The translations under genes and the position numbers were made by a program. DNA of 64,000 nt, taken from assembly GCA_964498725.1 (NCBI GenBank), contig CAZCHS010000006.1, forward strand, positions 1 through 64,000, read 5' to 3'. Each line of letters begins with the position of its first letter. Position 1 is the stretch's first letter. Shown here one piece after another: positions 7,953 through 16,560 of the stretch. The DNA comes from JAFGTP01 sp964498725. Lineage in GTDB: Bacteria > Fidelibacterota > UBA2242 > JAFGTP01. The notes beneath the pieces are model-generated. The model was not told the DNA's origin. It saw only the letters and a program-made list of their open reading frames with translations, and did not search any database.

Positions 7953-9194
7953 TTATAAAAATAATGGCGTCACATGCTTTTTAAATAAATTTTCCGTTAC
8001 ATTTTTGCCAATGACTTCTTCATTGATTTTTAGTGCATTCAGGTACTTCTCTCCCATTTTTGCAGCCACTTTGTAGGAGATATGCAATAATTGGCGAACA
8101 TTTTTATCATATTTAGGATTGGTTTGGTCATGACGCAAGGCTTCAGCAAATTCACGACTAGGCCACTTGTCAACTTCTTCAGGTGTTGGCAAAGCATCAA
8201 AATCGATGTCGATTACAGAAGCATAAGGCTTACAAAGGGCTTGCTTTTGAGCGAAACCTTTACGGTAGATTTCTTTAGCGATTTCCAGCCCTTCACCACC
8301 AGCTTCGGCCAGGCCGGTCAATTCTTCCAGCCAACTGGTACCTGCCGTTTTCAAATGAACGCCCATATCAAATTTACGAATGGCTTCCCTGATTTTGGGA
8401 TAGATAGCAAACTTATCACTGCCGGAGTGGACACTGAGTTTGAGATTCTCAGGCAAACCAAATTCTCTGATGGCATATTTGATAATGGCAAGATCCCTTT
8501 CAAATTCTTTGGCGAATTGGGACGTATCGCCTACGTATTCCACACCTTTATAAAAATCACCGGAAAATTTCGGCGCAAGGGTATCAATCTGAAGTCCACG
8601 ACCGGCTATCATTTCCAATATGAAAAATAATTCCACCGGTGTTTGCGGCGAGTCTGTTTCATCCATGGAGACTTCGATTACCACATCATCCTGGCGTTTT
8701 GCTTTAATATAAGCGTAGATTTTAACTGCTTCATTCACAGCGGGAAGATATTTTCTTGTAATATTTATGATATTTTCTTCAGTAACAGTTAATTTTTCGT
8801 CAATGCCGGGAATTTCCAAAATACCGGTATATTGACGGCAATGATCAACATGATCCAGCACTTTTTTGTCATCAATTTCCCCCCCAATGGCATCGGCCAC
8901 ATCCAGAGTAAAAAAATTACAATAATCAATAAATAACTCCACATTTTTCAGGCCGATATGATCAGCGTCCAGAAAATAAGGTTTATTCCACTCAGTTTCT
9001 TGAATAGCGGACTCCACAGCTGCTTTAGTCATTGCCGGTGTGCTGCCGATTATTACATGTTCCCGGTGGGATTTGTTCCAGACCGGTGAAATTTCGATGC
9101 CCAATTTCTGTGCTTTTTGCACCACTGCCAACTGCGCTTTTGCCTGATGGCCGAAGCGGTCGCCCATGCCTATTGAATATTTGGCTAATTTCAT
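7953..9194 (-). CDS. uxaE: UxaE-type tagaturonate/fructuronate epimerase family protein
   Basis: A 413-residue protein resembling the tagaturonate epimerase family (UxaE), which converts D-tagaturonate to D-fructuronate so that galacturonate and glucuronate share one downstream path. Segments supporting this are KYSIGMGDRFGHQAKAQL at the N-terminus, NKSHREHVIIGS, PYFLDADHIG, EVSMDETDSPQTP and KLSVHSGSDKFAIYP, rich in His/Asp/Glu suited to metal binding. The ATG at 9194 follows AGAGGA. A TTG six codons earlier lacks this spacing. It has its own promoter with the same operator as lacI, and no terminator is obvious before lacI. Family assignment is from memory of motifs, not a search. Confidence 0.75.
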   Translation of the reverse strand: MKLAKYSIGMGDRFGHQAKAQLAVVQKAQKLGIEISPVWNKSHREHVIIGSTPAMTKAAVESAIQETEWNKPYFLDADHIGLKNVELFIDYCNFFTLDVADAIGGEIDDKKVLDHVDHCRQYTGILEIPGIDEKLTVTEENIINITRKYLPAVNEAVKIYAYIKAKRQDDVVIEVSMDETDSPQTPVELFFILEMIAGRGLQIDTLAPKFSGDFYKGVEYVGDTSQFAKEFERDLAIIKYAIREFGLPENLKLSVHSGSDKFAIYPKIREAIRKFDMGVHLKTAGTSWLEELTGLAEAGGEGLEIAKEIYRKGFAQKQALCKPYASVIDIDFDALPTPEEVDKWPSREFAEALRHDQTNPKYDKNVRQLLHISYKVAAKMGEKYLNALKINEEVIGKNVTENLFKKHVTPLFL

Positions 9195-9224
9195 TTTTTC
9201 CTCTTTGTTCATATATTTTATGGA

Positions 9225-9244
9225 TTACTTTATCGGTTAAGTAA
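9225..9244. promoter_or_regulatory. LacI-type operator upstream of uxaE
   Basis: TTACTTTATCGGTTAAGTAA, 20/20 identical to 7810-7829 and in the same orientation relative to the gene. It covers the region just 3' of the inferred -10, 31 bp upstream of the uxaE ATG. Confidence 0.8.
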
Positions 9245-9272
9245 CCTAATTATTTTTATCTTAAAAATGCAA
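9245..9272 (-). promoter_or_regulatory. Putative promoter of uxaE
   Basis: Minus-strand TTGCAT (9267-9272) lies 22 bp before the operator, exactly as upstream of lacI. The -10 (TTAGGT by spacing) is poor. Confidence 0.4.
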
Positions 9273-9368
9273 CTTTTTTATAAAAATTAATTGCCCGAGG
9301 GTGCGAAATTGATTCCAAATATATTTTGGGAACCAGCAGAACCGGAATTAGGGTGTGAAATAAAAGCA

Positions 9369-9404
9369 CAAAAAAAAGCCGGTACAACGACCGGCTTTTT
9401 TTTT
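9369..9404. terminator. Bidirectional rho-independent terminator
   Basis: AGCCGGT (9377-9383) pairs with ACCGGCT (9390-9396). Flanking A and T tracts give U-runs on both strands. It ends the TPR lipoprotein transcript before the uxaE promoter. Confidence 0.9.
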
Positions 9405-9425
9405 ACTAATCTATTTTGATAGTTA

Positions 9426-10481
9426 TTACTGCAGTTCTTTTGCTTTCTGGCGGTATTCTTCGGCTTCTTCTTGTTTACCCTGGTTGTAGAGGGATTTCCA
9501 GAGAATGTCATAGCCAATGTATTTTCCCTGGGGTTCGCAAACTTCCAAATATTTTCTGATAAAATATTCTGATTTTTCATAATTTTTATTATTAAAGAAA
9601 GCTTCCGCGATTCTTACAATTACAGCTGCATCATCGGGATTATTATCCAGTACTTTTTCATATTCCTGAATCGCTTCTTCGTGACGCCCTACTTTTGATA
9701 AAATCTGGGCCAGCAAAAACCTTACATCAATATTGGAGGGATATTTTTCAATCAGTTCCTCTGCTGTTTTGATTGCTTCATCGTCGCGTTCGAGTTCTGC
9801 CAGATACTGAATATAGAGGGATTGTAATTCAATAAAGTCCGGATGTTCGTCCAGAATATCCCTGATCTTATCCAAAGTTTCTTCTTTGTTACCCGGCTTC
9901 CACAGGGCTCTTGTATAGTAATAAACCACGTCTTTGTCAAAAATACCATTATCAATAGCATCTTCAGCATATTTGATAACATTGGTGGTATCCTCGCTCA
10001 GGAAAAAGCATTTGATCATTCCATTATAGGTGGCTTTATCTTTTTTGATTTGCAGCGCTTTGATAAATTTTTCACCGGCTAATGTGAATAAAGAGTCTCT
10101 CTCATCATCAAAAATCGCTTCGATGGCATCATTAAAATCTTCAACCGCTTCTGTATGCACCTGGGCCCATACCCTGGTTTTTTCCTGGTCTACTTTTTCT
10201 TTATAATTTTCCGGGTCCAGTTCTTTTGCTTTATCCAGTTCTTTCAGTGCTTTTTCCCAGTCACCCTGAGGCAGGTAAATATGGGTGGCTAATAAAAATG
10301 GAACTTCTGCATTATTGGGTTCTTTTTCTTTAGCAATTTCCAGCTGTTCCTTTGCCTTTTCAACATTGTCTTGCTGAAGGTAAACTTTTGCTGATGTAAC
10401 TTCAGGACTCTGGCAAGAAGTAACCATTAAAGTTAGTACAACAAAAACAACTAAAATTCCCGTTATTCTCAAATTTTTCAT
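9426..10481 (-). CDS. TPR-repeat lipoprotein
   Basis: A 351-residue protein with a signal peptide ending in lipobox VTSC (Cys23), followed by repeated tetratricopeptide helices. Examples are AKEQLEIAKEKEPNNAEVPF, ALKELDKAKELDPENY, and near the C-terminus IDVRFLLAQILSKVGRHEEA then AIQEYEKVLDNNPDDAAVIV. TPR arrays are protein-interaction scaffolds, so an envelope assembly or scaffold role is plausible, but no specific function can be read. The ATG at 10481 has AAGGAG upstream. It appears monocistronic, with a good promoter behind it and a strong terminator after it. Confidence 0.85.
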   Translation of the reverse strand: MKNLRITGILVVFVVLTLMVTSCQSPEVTSAKVYLQQDNVEKAKEQLEIAKEKEPNNAEVPFLLATHIYLPQGDWEKALKELDKAKELDPENYKEKVDQEKTRVWAQVHTEAVEDFNDAIEAIFDDERDSLFTLAGEKFIKALQIKKDKATYNGMIKCFFLSEDTTNVIKYAEDAIDNGIFDKDVVYYYTRALWKPGNKEETLDKIRDILDEHPDFIELQSLYIQYLAELERDDEAIKTAEELIEKYPSNIDVRFLLAQILSKVGRHEEAIQEYEKVLDNNPDDAAVIVRIAEAFFNNKNYEKSEYFIRKYLEVCEPQGKYIGYDILWKSLYNQGKQEEAEEYRQKAKELQ

Positions 10482-10516
10482 TTTTGTCTCCTTATGAATT
10501 AACATTAATTTGACGT

Positions 10517-10545
10517 AATATATTAAAAATCTTCAGTCATTACAA
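10517..10545 (-). promoter_or_regulatory. Putative sigma-70-type promoter of the TPR lipoprotein gene
   Basis: On the minus strand TTGTAA (10540-10545), 17-bp spacer, TATATT (10517-10522), 36 bp before the ATG. Confidence 0.4.
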
Positions 10546-10578
10546 GTGAATATCTTTGAAATATAATCAAGAGGTTTA

Positions 10579-11604
10579 TCATTTCAAATCACTAAAATCA
10601 TAGGGATATTGATAAATTCTGTCTTCAGTAATAATCCCTGAAATCAGATGACCCGGTGTAATATCAAAGGCCGGGGTAATTCCCCTGGTTTTATCCGGCG
10701 CCAGCTGATAGCCCTGAATATATTTGACTTCCAGTTCCGAGCGGTATTCAATGGGAATGTTTTCCCCGCTTTTTATGCTTTTGTCAATAGTTGAATTTGG
10801 CGCGGCAATATAAAAGGGGATCTTATGATATTTCGCCAGCACGCCCAGCGAATAGGTCCCGATCTTATTGGCAGCATCGCCATTGGCGGCAATTCGATCT
10901 GCGCCCACAATAACCATATCGACTTTTTTCCGTTGCATCAGAAAACCGGCGGCACTATCGGTACAGATTTCATGATGTATATTTTCCTGTTCCAGTTCCC
11001 ACGAAGTCAGACGCGCCCCCTGCAAAAGCGGGCGGGTTTCATCGACAATGACATTAATAGTTTTACCCATTTTGTGGGCGGTAATAATAACGCCCAGGGC
11101 AGTGCCTAATCCACCGGTGGCCAGTCCGCCGGCATTGCAATGGGTGAGAATACCGGCTTTTTCCGGCACTAAGGTATTGCCAAGAGCGCCGATTTTTTGG
11201 CAGCGATTGATATCATCGGTATGGATTTCACCGGCTTTTTCCCAGAGCAATTGCCAGATTTTTTCGATTGTCAACTCTTTATTCTTCTCAGCCACATTCC
11301 TCATCTGGGTCAGCGCCCAACTCAGGTTCATGGCAGTCGGCCGGGTGGCATTGAGAAAACCGGCTATTTCATTGAGTTGGCTAAAAAATTCCATTTTTGA
11401 CCAATTATGGTAGTCTTTCAAACCGAGTGCTAATCCGTAAGCAGCAGCAATCCCAATTGCCGGTGCACCCCTGATGGATAGTCTCTTAATTGCTTCCGCC
11501 ATTTCCAGGTGATCCTTAACAGTAATTTTTATATAGTCACCAGGCAACTTTGTCTGGTCGACAATTTTAACTTGTCCATCTTCGATGAATAAGGGTTTGA
11601 TCAT
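10579..11604 (-). CDS. mtnA: S-methyl-5-thioribose-1-phosphate isomerase
   Basis: A 341-residue MtnA, an aldose-ketose isomerase of the methionine salvage pathway (methylthioribose-1-phosphate to methylthioribulose-1-phosphate). It shows RLSIRGAPAIGIAAAYGLAL near the N-terminus, HCNAGGLATGGLGTALG with the catalytic cysteine, and VIVGADRIAANGDAANKIGTY with the catalytic aspartate. Its ATG overlaps the stop of the upstream PfkB kinase in an ATGA arrangement, so the pair is translationally coupled. MtnA can also serve 5-deoxyribose disposal. Other salvage genes are not in the window. Confidence 0.95.
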   Translation of the reverse strand: MIKPLFIEDGQVKIVDQTKLPGDYIKITVKDHLEMAEAIKRLSIRGAPAIGIAAAYGLALGLKDYHNWSKMEFFSQLNEIAGFLNATRPTAMNLSWALTQMRNVAEKNKELTIEKIWQLLWEKAGEIHTDDINRCQKIGALGNTLVPEKAGILTHCNAGGLATGGLGTALGVIITAHKMGKTINVIVDETRPLLQGARLTSWELEQENIHHEICTDSAAGFLMQRKKVDMVIVGADRIAANGDAANKIGTYSLGVLAKYHKIPFYIAAPNSTIDKSIKSGENIPIEYRSELEVKYIQGYQLAPDKTRGITPAFDITPGHLISGIITEDRIYQYPYDFSDLK

Positions 11605-12524
11605 ACATTTACCAATTTTGATAAAGCTTTTAAACGGTCATTCAGAATATCCTGGTTCATTGTATCCAGGGCGTCATAACTGAAACCTTCGACACACAAA
11701 GAGCCCATTATCGCTGCATGAACCAGGGCTTTTTTCATATTTTCAAAAGTAATTTCACCGGTTTGGGAAAGATAGCCCATAAATCCGCCGGCGAAACTGT
11801 CACCGGCGCCGGTAGGATCGATTGGCTCCCAGACCGGATAAGCCGGCACAAAAAAGAGCTCCGGATTTTTACTTTCATCATTCATACGGCTCAGATAAGC
11901 GCCATGTTCCCCTTTTTTGATAATGGCATATTTCAGCCCCCGTTGGTGAATTTTTTTGAGCCCTTTCAACAAATTAAGTTCACCGGTTAACAGAGTCAGT
12001 TCCGAATCATTGATCACCAACAGATCAATATGCCGAATCACTTCCGCCAGGTCTTCACGGGCGGTTTCAATCCAGAGGTTCATGGTGTCCAGCGCCACAA
12101 ACTCAGGCTTGTCCAATTGGTTCAAAATATCCATCTGCAAGGAAGGTAAAATATTACCTAAAAAGACATAGGGCGTTTGTTTATATTTTTCGGGAATTAT
12201 TGGTTTGAAATCGGCAAAAACATTCAAATCCGTATAAAGGGTATCCCGGATATTGATGTCATCGTGGTATTTACCGCCCCAGCGAAAGGTCTTGCCATCC
12301 ACCAATTCCAGCCCAAGAGTATCAATTTTCCGTTCTGTAAACTTATCCAGCACAAATTGCGGAAAGTCTTTGCCTGCAATACCAACAATTCTGACCTGCG
12401 TATAAAGAGAAGAAGCGATGGCAAAATAGACAGCTGATCCGCCAATGGAATCATCGCGTTTACCAAAGGGTGTCTCCACATCATCCAGGGCCACCGACCC
12501 CACCACTAATACAGATTTGCTCAT
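11601..12524 (-). CDS. PfkB-family sugar/nucleoside kinase coupled to mtnA
   Basis: A 307-residue ribokinase-fold kinase. The N-terminal VVGSVALDDVETPFGKRDDS leads to GGSAVYFA, and the C-terminal PfkB signature DPTGAGDSFAGGFMGYL contains the catalytic Asp and anion hole. It overlaps mtnA by 4 bp and both are read from one message. This suggests the kinase acts on a thiopentose or deoxypentose related to MtnA's substrate, or on a nucleoside from the same salvage. The classical methylthioribose kinase MtnK belongs to another fold, so this would be a substitute. The substrate is inference. Confidence 0.85.
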   Translation of the reverse strand: MSKSVLVVGSVALDDVETPFGKRDDSIGGSAVYFAIASSLYTQVRIVGIAGKDFPQFVLDKFTERKIDTLGLELVDGKTFRWGGKYHDDINIRDTLYTDLNVFADFKPIIPEKYKQTPYVFLGNILPSLQMDILNQLDKPEFVALDTMNLWIETAREDLAEVIRHIDLLVINDSELTLLTGELNLLKGLKKIHQRGLKYAIIKKGEHGAYLSRMNDESKNPELFFVPAYPVWEPIDPTGAGDSFAGGFMGYLSQTGEITFENMKKALVHAAIMGSLCVEGFSYDALDTMNQDILNDRLKALSKLVNV

Positions 12525-12623
12525 AAAAAATAATCCTTATCATTAATATTTTTAATATACAGGCAAAAGTACAAAATTCCTGATTTGTTTTCAATAATCT
12601 TTATTTATTAATAAATTTCAACC

Positions 12624-13121
12624 ATGAAATACAATTTTTGCTATAACTGCGGAGAAAAAACGGAAAGCAAAAAAATCGCAGGAAAAAACCGTTCCTTTTG
12701 TAAAAATTGTAATCTTATCCTCTACAAAAATCCAATTCCTTCGGTCGCCATAGTTGCTTTTAATTCCCGAGAGGAAATTTTACTGACCAAACGTGGCATT
12801 GAACCCGGCAAAGGTTTGTGGTGTTTGCTCGGCGGTTTTGTTGAAACCGGCGAACTGGTTTCCCAGACAGTCAAACGGGAATTAAAAGAGGAAACCAACC
12901 TGGATTGCACCAACATCAAAATACTTGGGGCCGAATCCGTCATAAATGGTTATTGGGGTGATATTCTGGTCCTGGGCTTCTCTGTGAATCTCTTAGCCGG
13001 CGAATTGATTGCCGGTGATGATGCTGTTGAGGCGGGCTTCTTTCCCCTGGACAATCGTCCCGGAATTGTTTTTCCGATCCATGAAGATTTTATGAACCAT
13101 TATCTGAAAAGTTTACTATAA
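12624..13121 (+). CDS. Nudix hydrolase with N-terminal zinc ribbon
   Basis: A 165-residue protein. Cys6/Cys9 and Cys26/Cys29 form a zinc ribbon (FCYNCG ... FCKNCN), followed by a Nudix fold whose box GFVETGELVSQTVKRELKEE matches GX5EX7REUXEE closely. This architecture is that of NudC-like NADH pyrophosphatases and ADP-ribose or nucleotide-sugar hydrolases that cleave X-linked diphosphates with Mg2+. The precise substrate cannot be told. No strong ribosome site is seen before the ATG. mnmA starts one base after its stop, so the two are co-transcribed. Confidence 0.9.
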   Translation: MKYNFCYNCGEKTESKKIAGKNRSFCKNCNLILYKNPIPSVAIVAFNSREEILLTKRGIEPGKGLWCLLGGFVETGELVSQTVKRELKEETNLDCTNIKILGAESVINGYWGDILVLGFSVNLLAGELIAGDDAVEAGFFPLDNRPGIVFPIHEDFMNHYLKSLL

Positions 13122-13122
13122 T

Positions 13123-14190
13123 ATGCAAAAAAGAAAAAAAATATTGGTAGGAATCAGCGGTGGTGTCGATAGTTCAGCCGCCCTTTACCTGCTCAAAGAA
13201 CAGGGCTATGATCCGGTGGGCATTACCCTGAAAGTAATCACGAATACAAAGGACAGTAAGTTTGAGGGCGAACTGGAAAGAACCCGAAAGCTCTGTCAAA
13301 AACTGAGTGTGAAACACATTGTCAGGCATGTTGAACAGGAATTTTATGATAAAATCATCATGGATTTTGTCAACACCTATCTGCAGGGCGAAACGCCCAA
13401 CCCTTGTGTCGTCTGTAATAAACAAATTAAATGGAAATTTCTGCTCTCGGAAGCGGATAAATTAGGTATTAATTTCGTGGCAACCGGCCATTATGCCCGT
13501 ATCATAGAAAAAAATGGCCAGTTCGAACTGCATAAAGGAATTGATGAAAAGAAAGACCAAAGTTATATGCTGTGGCAACTGGGACAGACAGAACTGTCGC
13601 GGACAAAGTTCCCATTGGGTGAATATACAAAAGATGAGATCAGGAAAATTGCCCGCGCTCATTCACTGGTACCGGATTCACTGGCAGAAAGCCAGGACAT
13701 CTGTTTCATTCCTGAAAACGACTATCGTAAATACCTGAAAACCAACTTTTTTGATCGGCTGAAAATGATCGGCAAAGGGGATTTAGTCGAAACTGACGGT
13801 ACTGTTGTCGGACAGCATGAAGGGTTTTACAACTTTACCATCGGTCAGCGAAAGGGATTTAAGATCGGCTTTGGGGAACGCCGCTATGTCAAACAACTGG
13901 ATGCTGAAAACAACCGTATCGTGATCGCGAAAAATGACGACCTTTACAGCAAAGGCGCGGTAATTCAAAAAATCAATTTCCCTGTTGGCAATATTCAGAG
14001 ACAGGTTTCCGGCACCATAAAGATCAGGTACAATCATAAAGGCGTACTATGCCGGGGGGAATTTACACACAAAGGATTACTAAAAATCACATTTGATCAG
14101 CCGCAGCGGGCGGTCACACCGGGCCAAACAGCAGTTCTTTATAATGAAGATAAAGTAATTTTAGGTGGTATAATAAAAGAAATCTTATAA
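13123..14190 (+). CDS. mnmA: tRNA-specific 2-thiouridylase
   Basis: A 355-residue MnmA, which inserts sulfur at C2 of wobble uridine 34 in Lys, Glu and Gln tRNAs using ATP and a persulfide. The PP-loop SGGVDSS is at residues 12-18. The catalytic cysteine Cys98 lies in NPCVVCN, with an extra Cys95. The second cysteine, Cys194, lies in SQDICFIPE, and FTIGQRKG marks the central domain. Length is normal. It is the second gene in the nudix-mnmA-panB-panC run, with panB 11 bp downstream. Confidence 0.97.
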   Translation: MQKRKKILVGISGGVDSSAALYLLKEQGYDPVGITLKVITNTKDSKFEGELERTRKLCQKLSVKHIVRHVEQEFYDKIIMDFVNTYLQGETPNPCVVCNKQIKWKFLLSEADKLGINFVATGHYARIIEKNGQFELHKGIDEKKDQSYMLWQLGQTELSRTKFPLGEYTKDEIRKIARAHSLVPDSLAESQDICFIPENDYRKYLKTNFFDRLKMIGKGDLVETDGTVVGQHEGFYNFTIGQRKGFKIGFGERRYVKQLDAENNRIVIAKNDDLYSKGAVIQKINFPVGNIQRQVSGTIKIRYNHKGVLCRGEFTHKGLLKITFDQPQRAVTPGQTAVLYNEDKVILGGIIKEIL

Positions 14191-14201
14191 AAGGTATTAC
14201 T

Positions 14202-15002
14202 ATGAAAAAAATCAGAATCAATACGCTATTACAAAAAAAAGAAAACAATGAAAAGATCACAGCCCTGACGGCTTATGATTATACCTTCGCTTATTTAATG
14301 GATGAAGCGGGTTTGGATATTTTACTGGTCGGCGATTCCCTGGGAAATGTTTGCAGCGGCCATGAAACCACTCTGCCGGTGACAATGGACCAGATGATCT
14401 ACCACACCAAGTCAGTTAAACGCGGCGTTAAAAACAGCCTGCTGGTAGCGGACCTTCCCTTTTTGTCCTATCAGATATCAAAAGATGAAGCGATTTACAA
14501 TGCCGGCCGTTTGGTCAAAGAAGGTGGCGCGGAAGCGGTAAAACTGGAAGGCAGTGAGTTTAATCTGCCAACCATTGAACACCTGACAAAAATTGGAATT
14601 CCTGTGATGGGGCACCTGGGGCTTACTCCCCAAAGTGTCAACCAATTCAGCGGGTTTGGTGTTCGCGGCCGTGAAAAGCAAGAAGCCGATCAAATTTACA
14701 GCGCTGCCAGAAGTTTGGAACAGGCCGGCGTTTTTGCCATTGTGCTGGAAAAAATACCGGCTCATCTGGCAGAAGTCATTACGGATGAATTAAGGATTCC
14801 AACAATTGGAATTGGCGCCGGTCCCAACTGCGACGGCCAAATCCTGGTTTCCTACGATATGCTGGGCCTTTTTGATAAATTCAAGCCTTCCTTTGTCAAA
14901 CATTACCGCAATCTGGGCCAGGAAGTCCGGGACGCGGTGAAAGAATATTGCGATGAGGTAAAAGCCGGGAAATTTCCTTCCGGTCAAGAGAGTTATGAAT
15001 GA
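14202..15002 (+). CDS. panB: 3-methyl-2-oxobutanoate hydroxymethyltransferase
   Basis: A 266-residue PanB, transferring a hydroxymethyl group from methylenetetrahydrofolate to alpha-ketoisovalerate to give ketopantoate, the first committed step to pantothenate and CoA. It has LTAYDYTFAYLMDEAGLDILLVGDS-type metal/substrate segments (read in parts: LTAYDY, VGDSLGNV), EGGAEAVKLEG and HLGLTPQS. The start follows AAGGT. It is paired with panC 42 bp downstream. panD and panE are not seen here. Confidence 0.97.
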   Translation: MKKIRINTLLQKKENNEKITALTAYDYTFAYLMDEAGLDILLVGDSLGNVCSGHETTLPVTMDQMIYHTKSVKRGVKNSLLVADLPFLSYQISKDEAIYNAGRLVKEGGAEAVKLEGSEFNLPTIEHLTKIGIPVMGHLGLTPQSVNQFSGFGVRGREKQEADQIYSAARSLEQAGVFAIVLEKIPAHLAEVITDELRIPTIGIGAGPNCDGQILVSYDMLGLFDKFKPSFVKHYRNLGQEVRDAVKEYCDEVKAGKFPSGQESYE

Positions 15003-15044
15003 TCCATCAATGATAAAACCATTAAGCATTATACGGGAGGTCAT

Positions 15045-15884
15045 GTGAAGGTTATTAAGACAATTGATCAACTGAGAAAAGAACTCAAACAATACCGGCC
15101 TGATACAACCATCGGATTTGTTCCGACCATGGGCTATTTCCACAAGGGGCACCTGTCATTAATGGACAAGGCCCGTGAAGAAGCCGGCATTGTGGTTGTC
15201 TCGATCTATGTGAATCCTACACAATTCGGCCCCAATGAAGATATGGAAGTCTATCCCCAGGATTTTAAGCGGGATGAAAAACTGGCTATTGACCATGGTG
15301 TCGATATTATTTTTTATCCCGATAATAATGAAATGTATCCGGAAGGCTACAAAACCTATGTCTATACCGAGGATTTATCCCGGAAACTATGCGGAAAAAG
15401 CCGCACCAATCACTTTCGCGGCGTCACCACTATTGTGGCCAAATTATTTAATATTGTCCAGCCGGATCTGGCGGTTTTTGGTCAAAAAGACCACCAGCAG
15501 GCAATTATTCTGCAACGTATGGTGGAAGACCTCAATTTTCCTGTAAAGATGATCGTCGCGCCAATCATAAGGGAAAAGGACGGACTGGCGCTAAGCAGCC
15601 GCAACAAATACCTCTCTCCCGAAGAACGCCGGCAGGCAACCGTGCTTTACAAAGCCTTACGAAAAGCAAAAAAACTTGTGGAATGCGGTGAAAAATCCGC
15701 GGCTGAAATCAAACGGCAGATTACTGAGAAGATTGAAACTTCCCCCCTGGCAAATATTGAATATGTTGAGATTGTTAATAATAAAGATTTAAACGCTGCT
15801 GAAACAATCAGTAAGGGAACTTTTGCAGCGGTAGCAGTGTTTTATGGACAGACGAGGTTGATTGACAATATTATATTGAAGTGA
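15045..15884 (+). CDS. panC: Pantothenate synthetase
   Basis: A 279-residue PanC, condensing pantoate and beta-alanine with ATP. It carries the nucleotidyltransferase motifs FVPTMGYFHKGHLSLM (HIGH-type KGH), VSIYVNPTQFGPNED, FGQKDHQQ and the KMSKS-like LALSSRNKYLS. The start is GTG, with GGGAGG 5 bp upstream. It forms the end of the nudix-mnmA-panB-panC set, after which a separate promoter starts the next unit. Confidence 0.97.
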   Translation: MKVIKTIDQLRKELKQYRPDTTIGFVPTMGYFHKGHLSLMDKAREEAGIVVVSIYVNPTQFGPNEDMEVYPQDFKRDEKLAIDHGVDIIFYPDNNEMYPEGYKTYVYTEDLSRKLCGKSRTNHFRGVTTIVAKLFNIVQPDLAVFGQKDHQQAIILQRMVEDLNFPVKMIVAPIIREKDGLALSSRNKYLSPEERRQATVLYKALRKAKKLVECGEKSAAEIKRQITEKIETSPLANIEYVEIVNNKDLNAAETISKGTFAAVAVFYGQTRLIDNIILK

Positions 15885-15954
15885 TCAAACAGGCCTTAAC
15901 TTGTGTTAGGTAAACCCTTACCAAATTATAACAGTTTTAGTCTGAATAATCTTC

Positions 15955-15983
15955 TTGACATATTGTTTAAAAACCATTAAAAT
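15955..15983 (+). promoter_or_regulatory. Sigma-70-type promoter
   Basis: TTGACA (15955-15960), exactly 17 bp, TAAAAT (15978-15983), 29 bp before the ATG at 16012. This is the best housekeeping-type promoter in the window. Confidence 0.7.
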
Positions 15984-16011
15984 GGTAGAGAATTTAATAT
16001 ATGGTGAGACT

Positions 16012-16554
16012 ATGAAAACAAAATATTTTTTACTGACAATTTTAGTATTATTACCAATAATCCTTTTTGGGCAAATCAAAGAAGAAATGCCAATTCCCAT
16101 CTCAGTTGAAAAAATGATCCAGATTCCGGTACAGAGGAATATAAGTATGGATTTCAAATGGTTTGACGCGGACAAATTTACAATGTCACACTCCTACTCA
16201 ATGTCAGTGGGAAGTTTTGGTAAAACACCCTATTCCCAGGGCATGTATTTAAACCAAATGAATTATACGTTTTCTGACAAACTCAATCTGAAAGCCGTCG
16301 TCGGATTTACACATGATCCGTTACAATTAGGTAATACAAATTTGCCAGGAAATGGATTTGATCTGGATAATATGGTTTATGGCGCGGAAATCGCCTATAA
16401 ACCTACTAAAAATTCACTGTTCAGGTTTTCTTTTGAAAGAACACCAATGCGTTATGGATACGGCTATAACTCCTACGGGTATTCGCCTTATGGTTACAAT
16501 CGGCATTACACGACACCTTCACTGTTTAACAATCATAACTATATGGGTTTTTAA
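16012..16554 (+). CDS. Secreted protein of unknown function
   Basis: 180 residues with a signal peptide (MKTKYFLLTILVLLPIILFG). The rest alternates polar and hydrophobic residues, with segments like LNLKAVVGFTHDP and FRFSFERTPMRYGYGYN, then a Tyr/Gly/Asn-rich C-terminus. Short amphipathic strands suggest a small beta-structured envelope protein. I do not recognise the family. The ATG at 16012, with GGTGAG upstream, is preferred because it directly opens the signal peptide. It is followed closely by the LytR_C protein and rsfS, probably as one unit. Confidence 0.65.
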   Translation: MKTKYFLLTILVLLPIILFGQIKEEMPIPISVEKMIQIPVQRNISMDFKWFDADKFTMSHSYSMSVGSFGKTPYSQGMYLNQMNYTFSDKLNLKAVVGFTHDPLQLGNTNLPGNGFDLDNMVYGAEIAYKPTKNSLFRFSFERTPMRYGYGYNSYGYSPYGYNRHYTTPSLFNNHNYMGF

Positions 16555-16560
16555 AAACGA

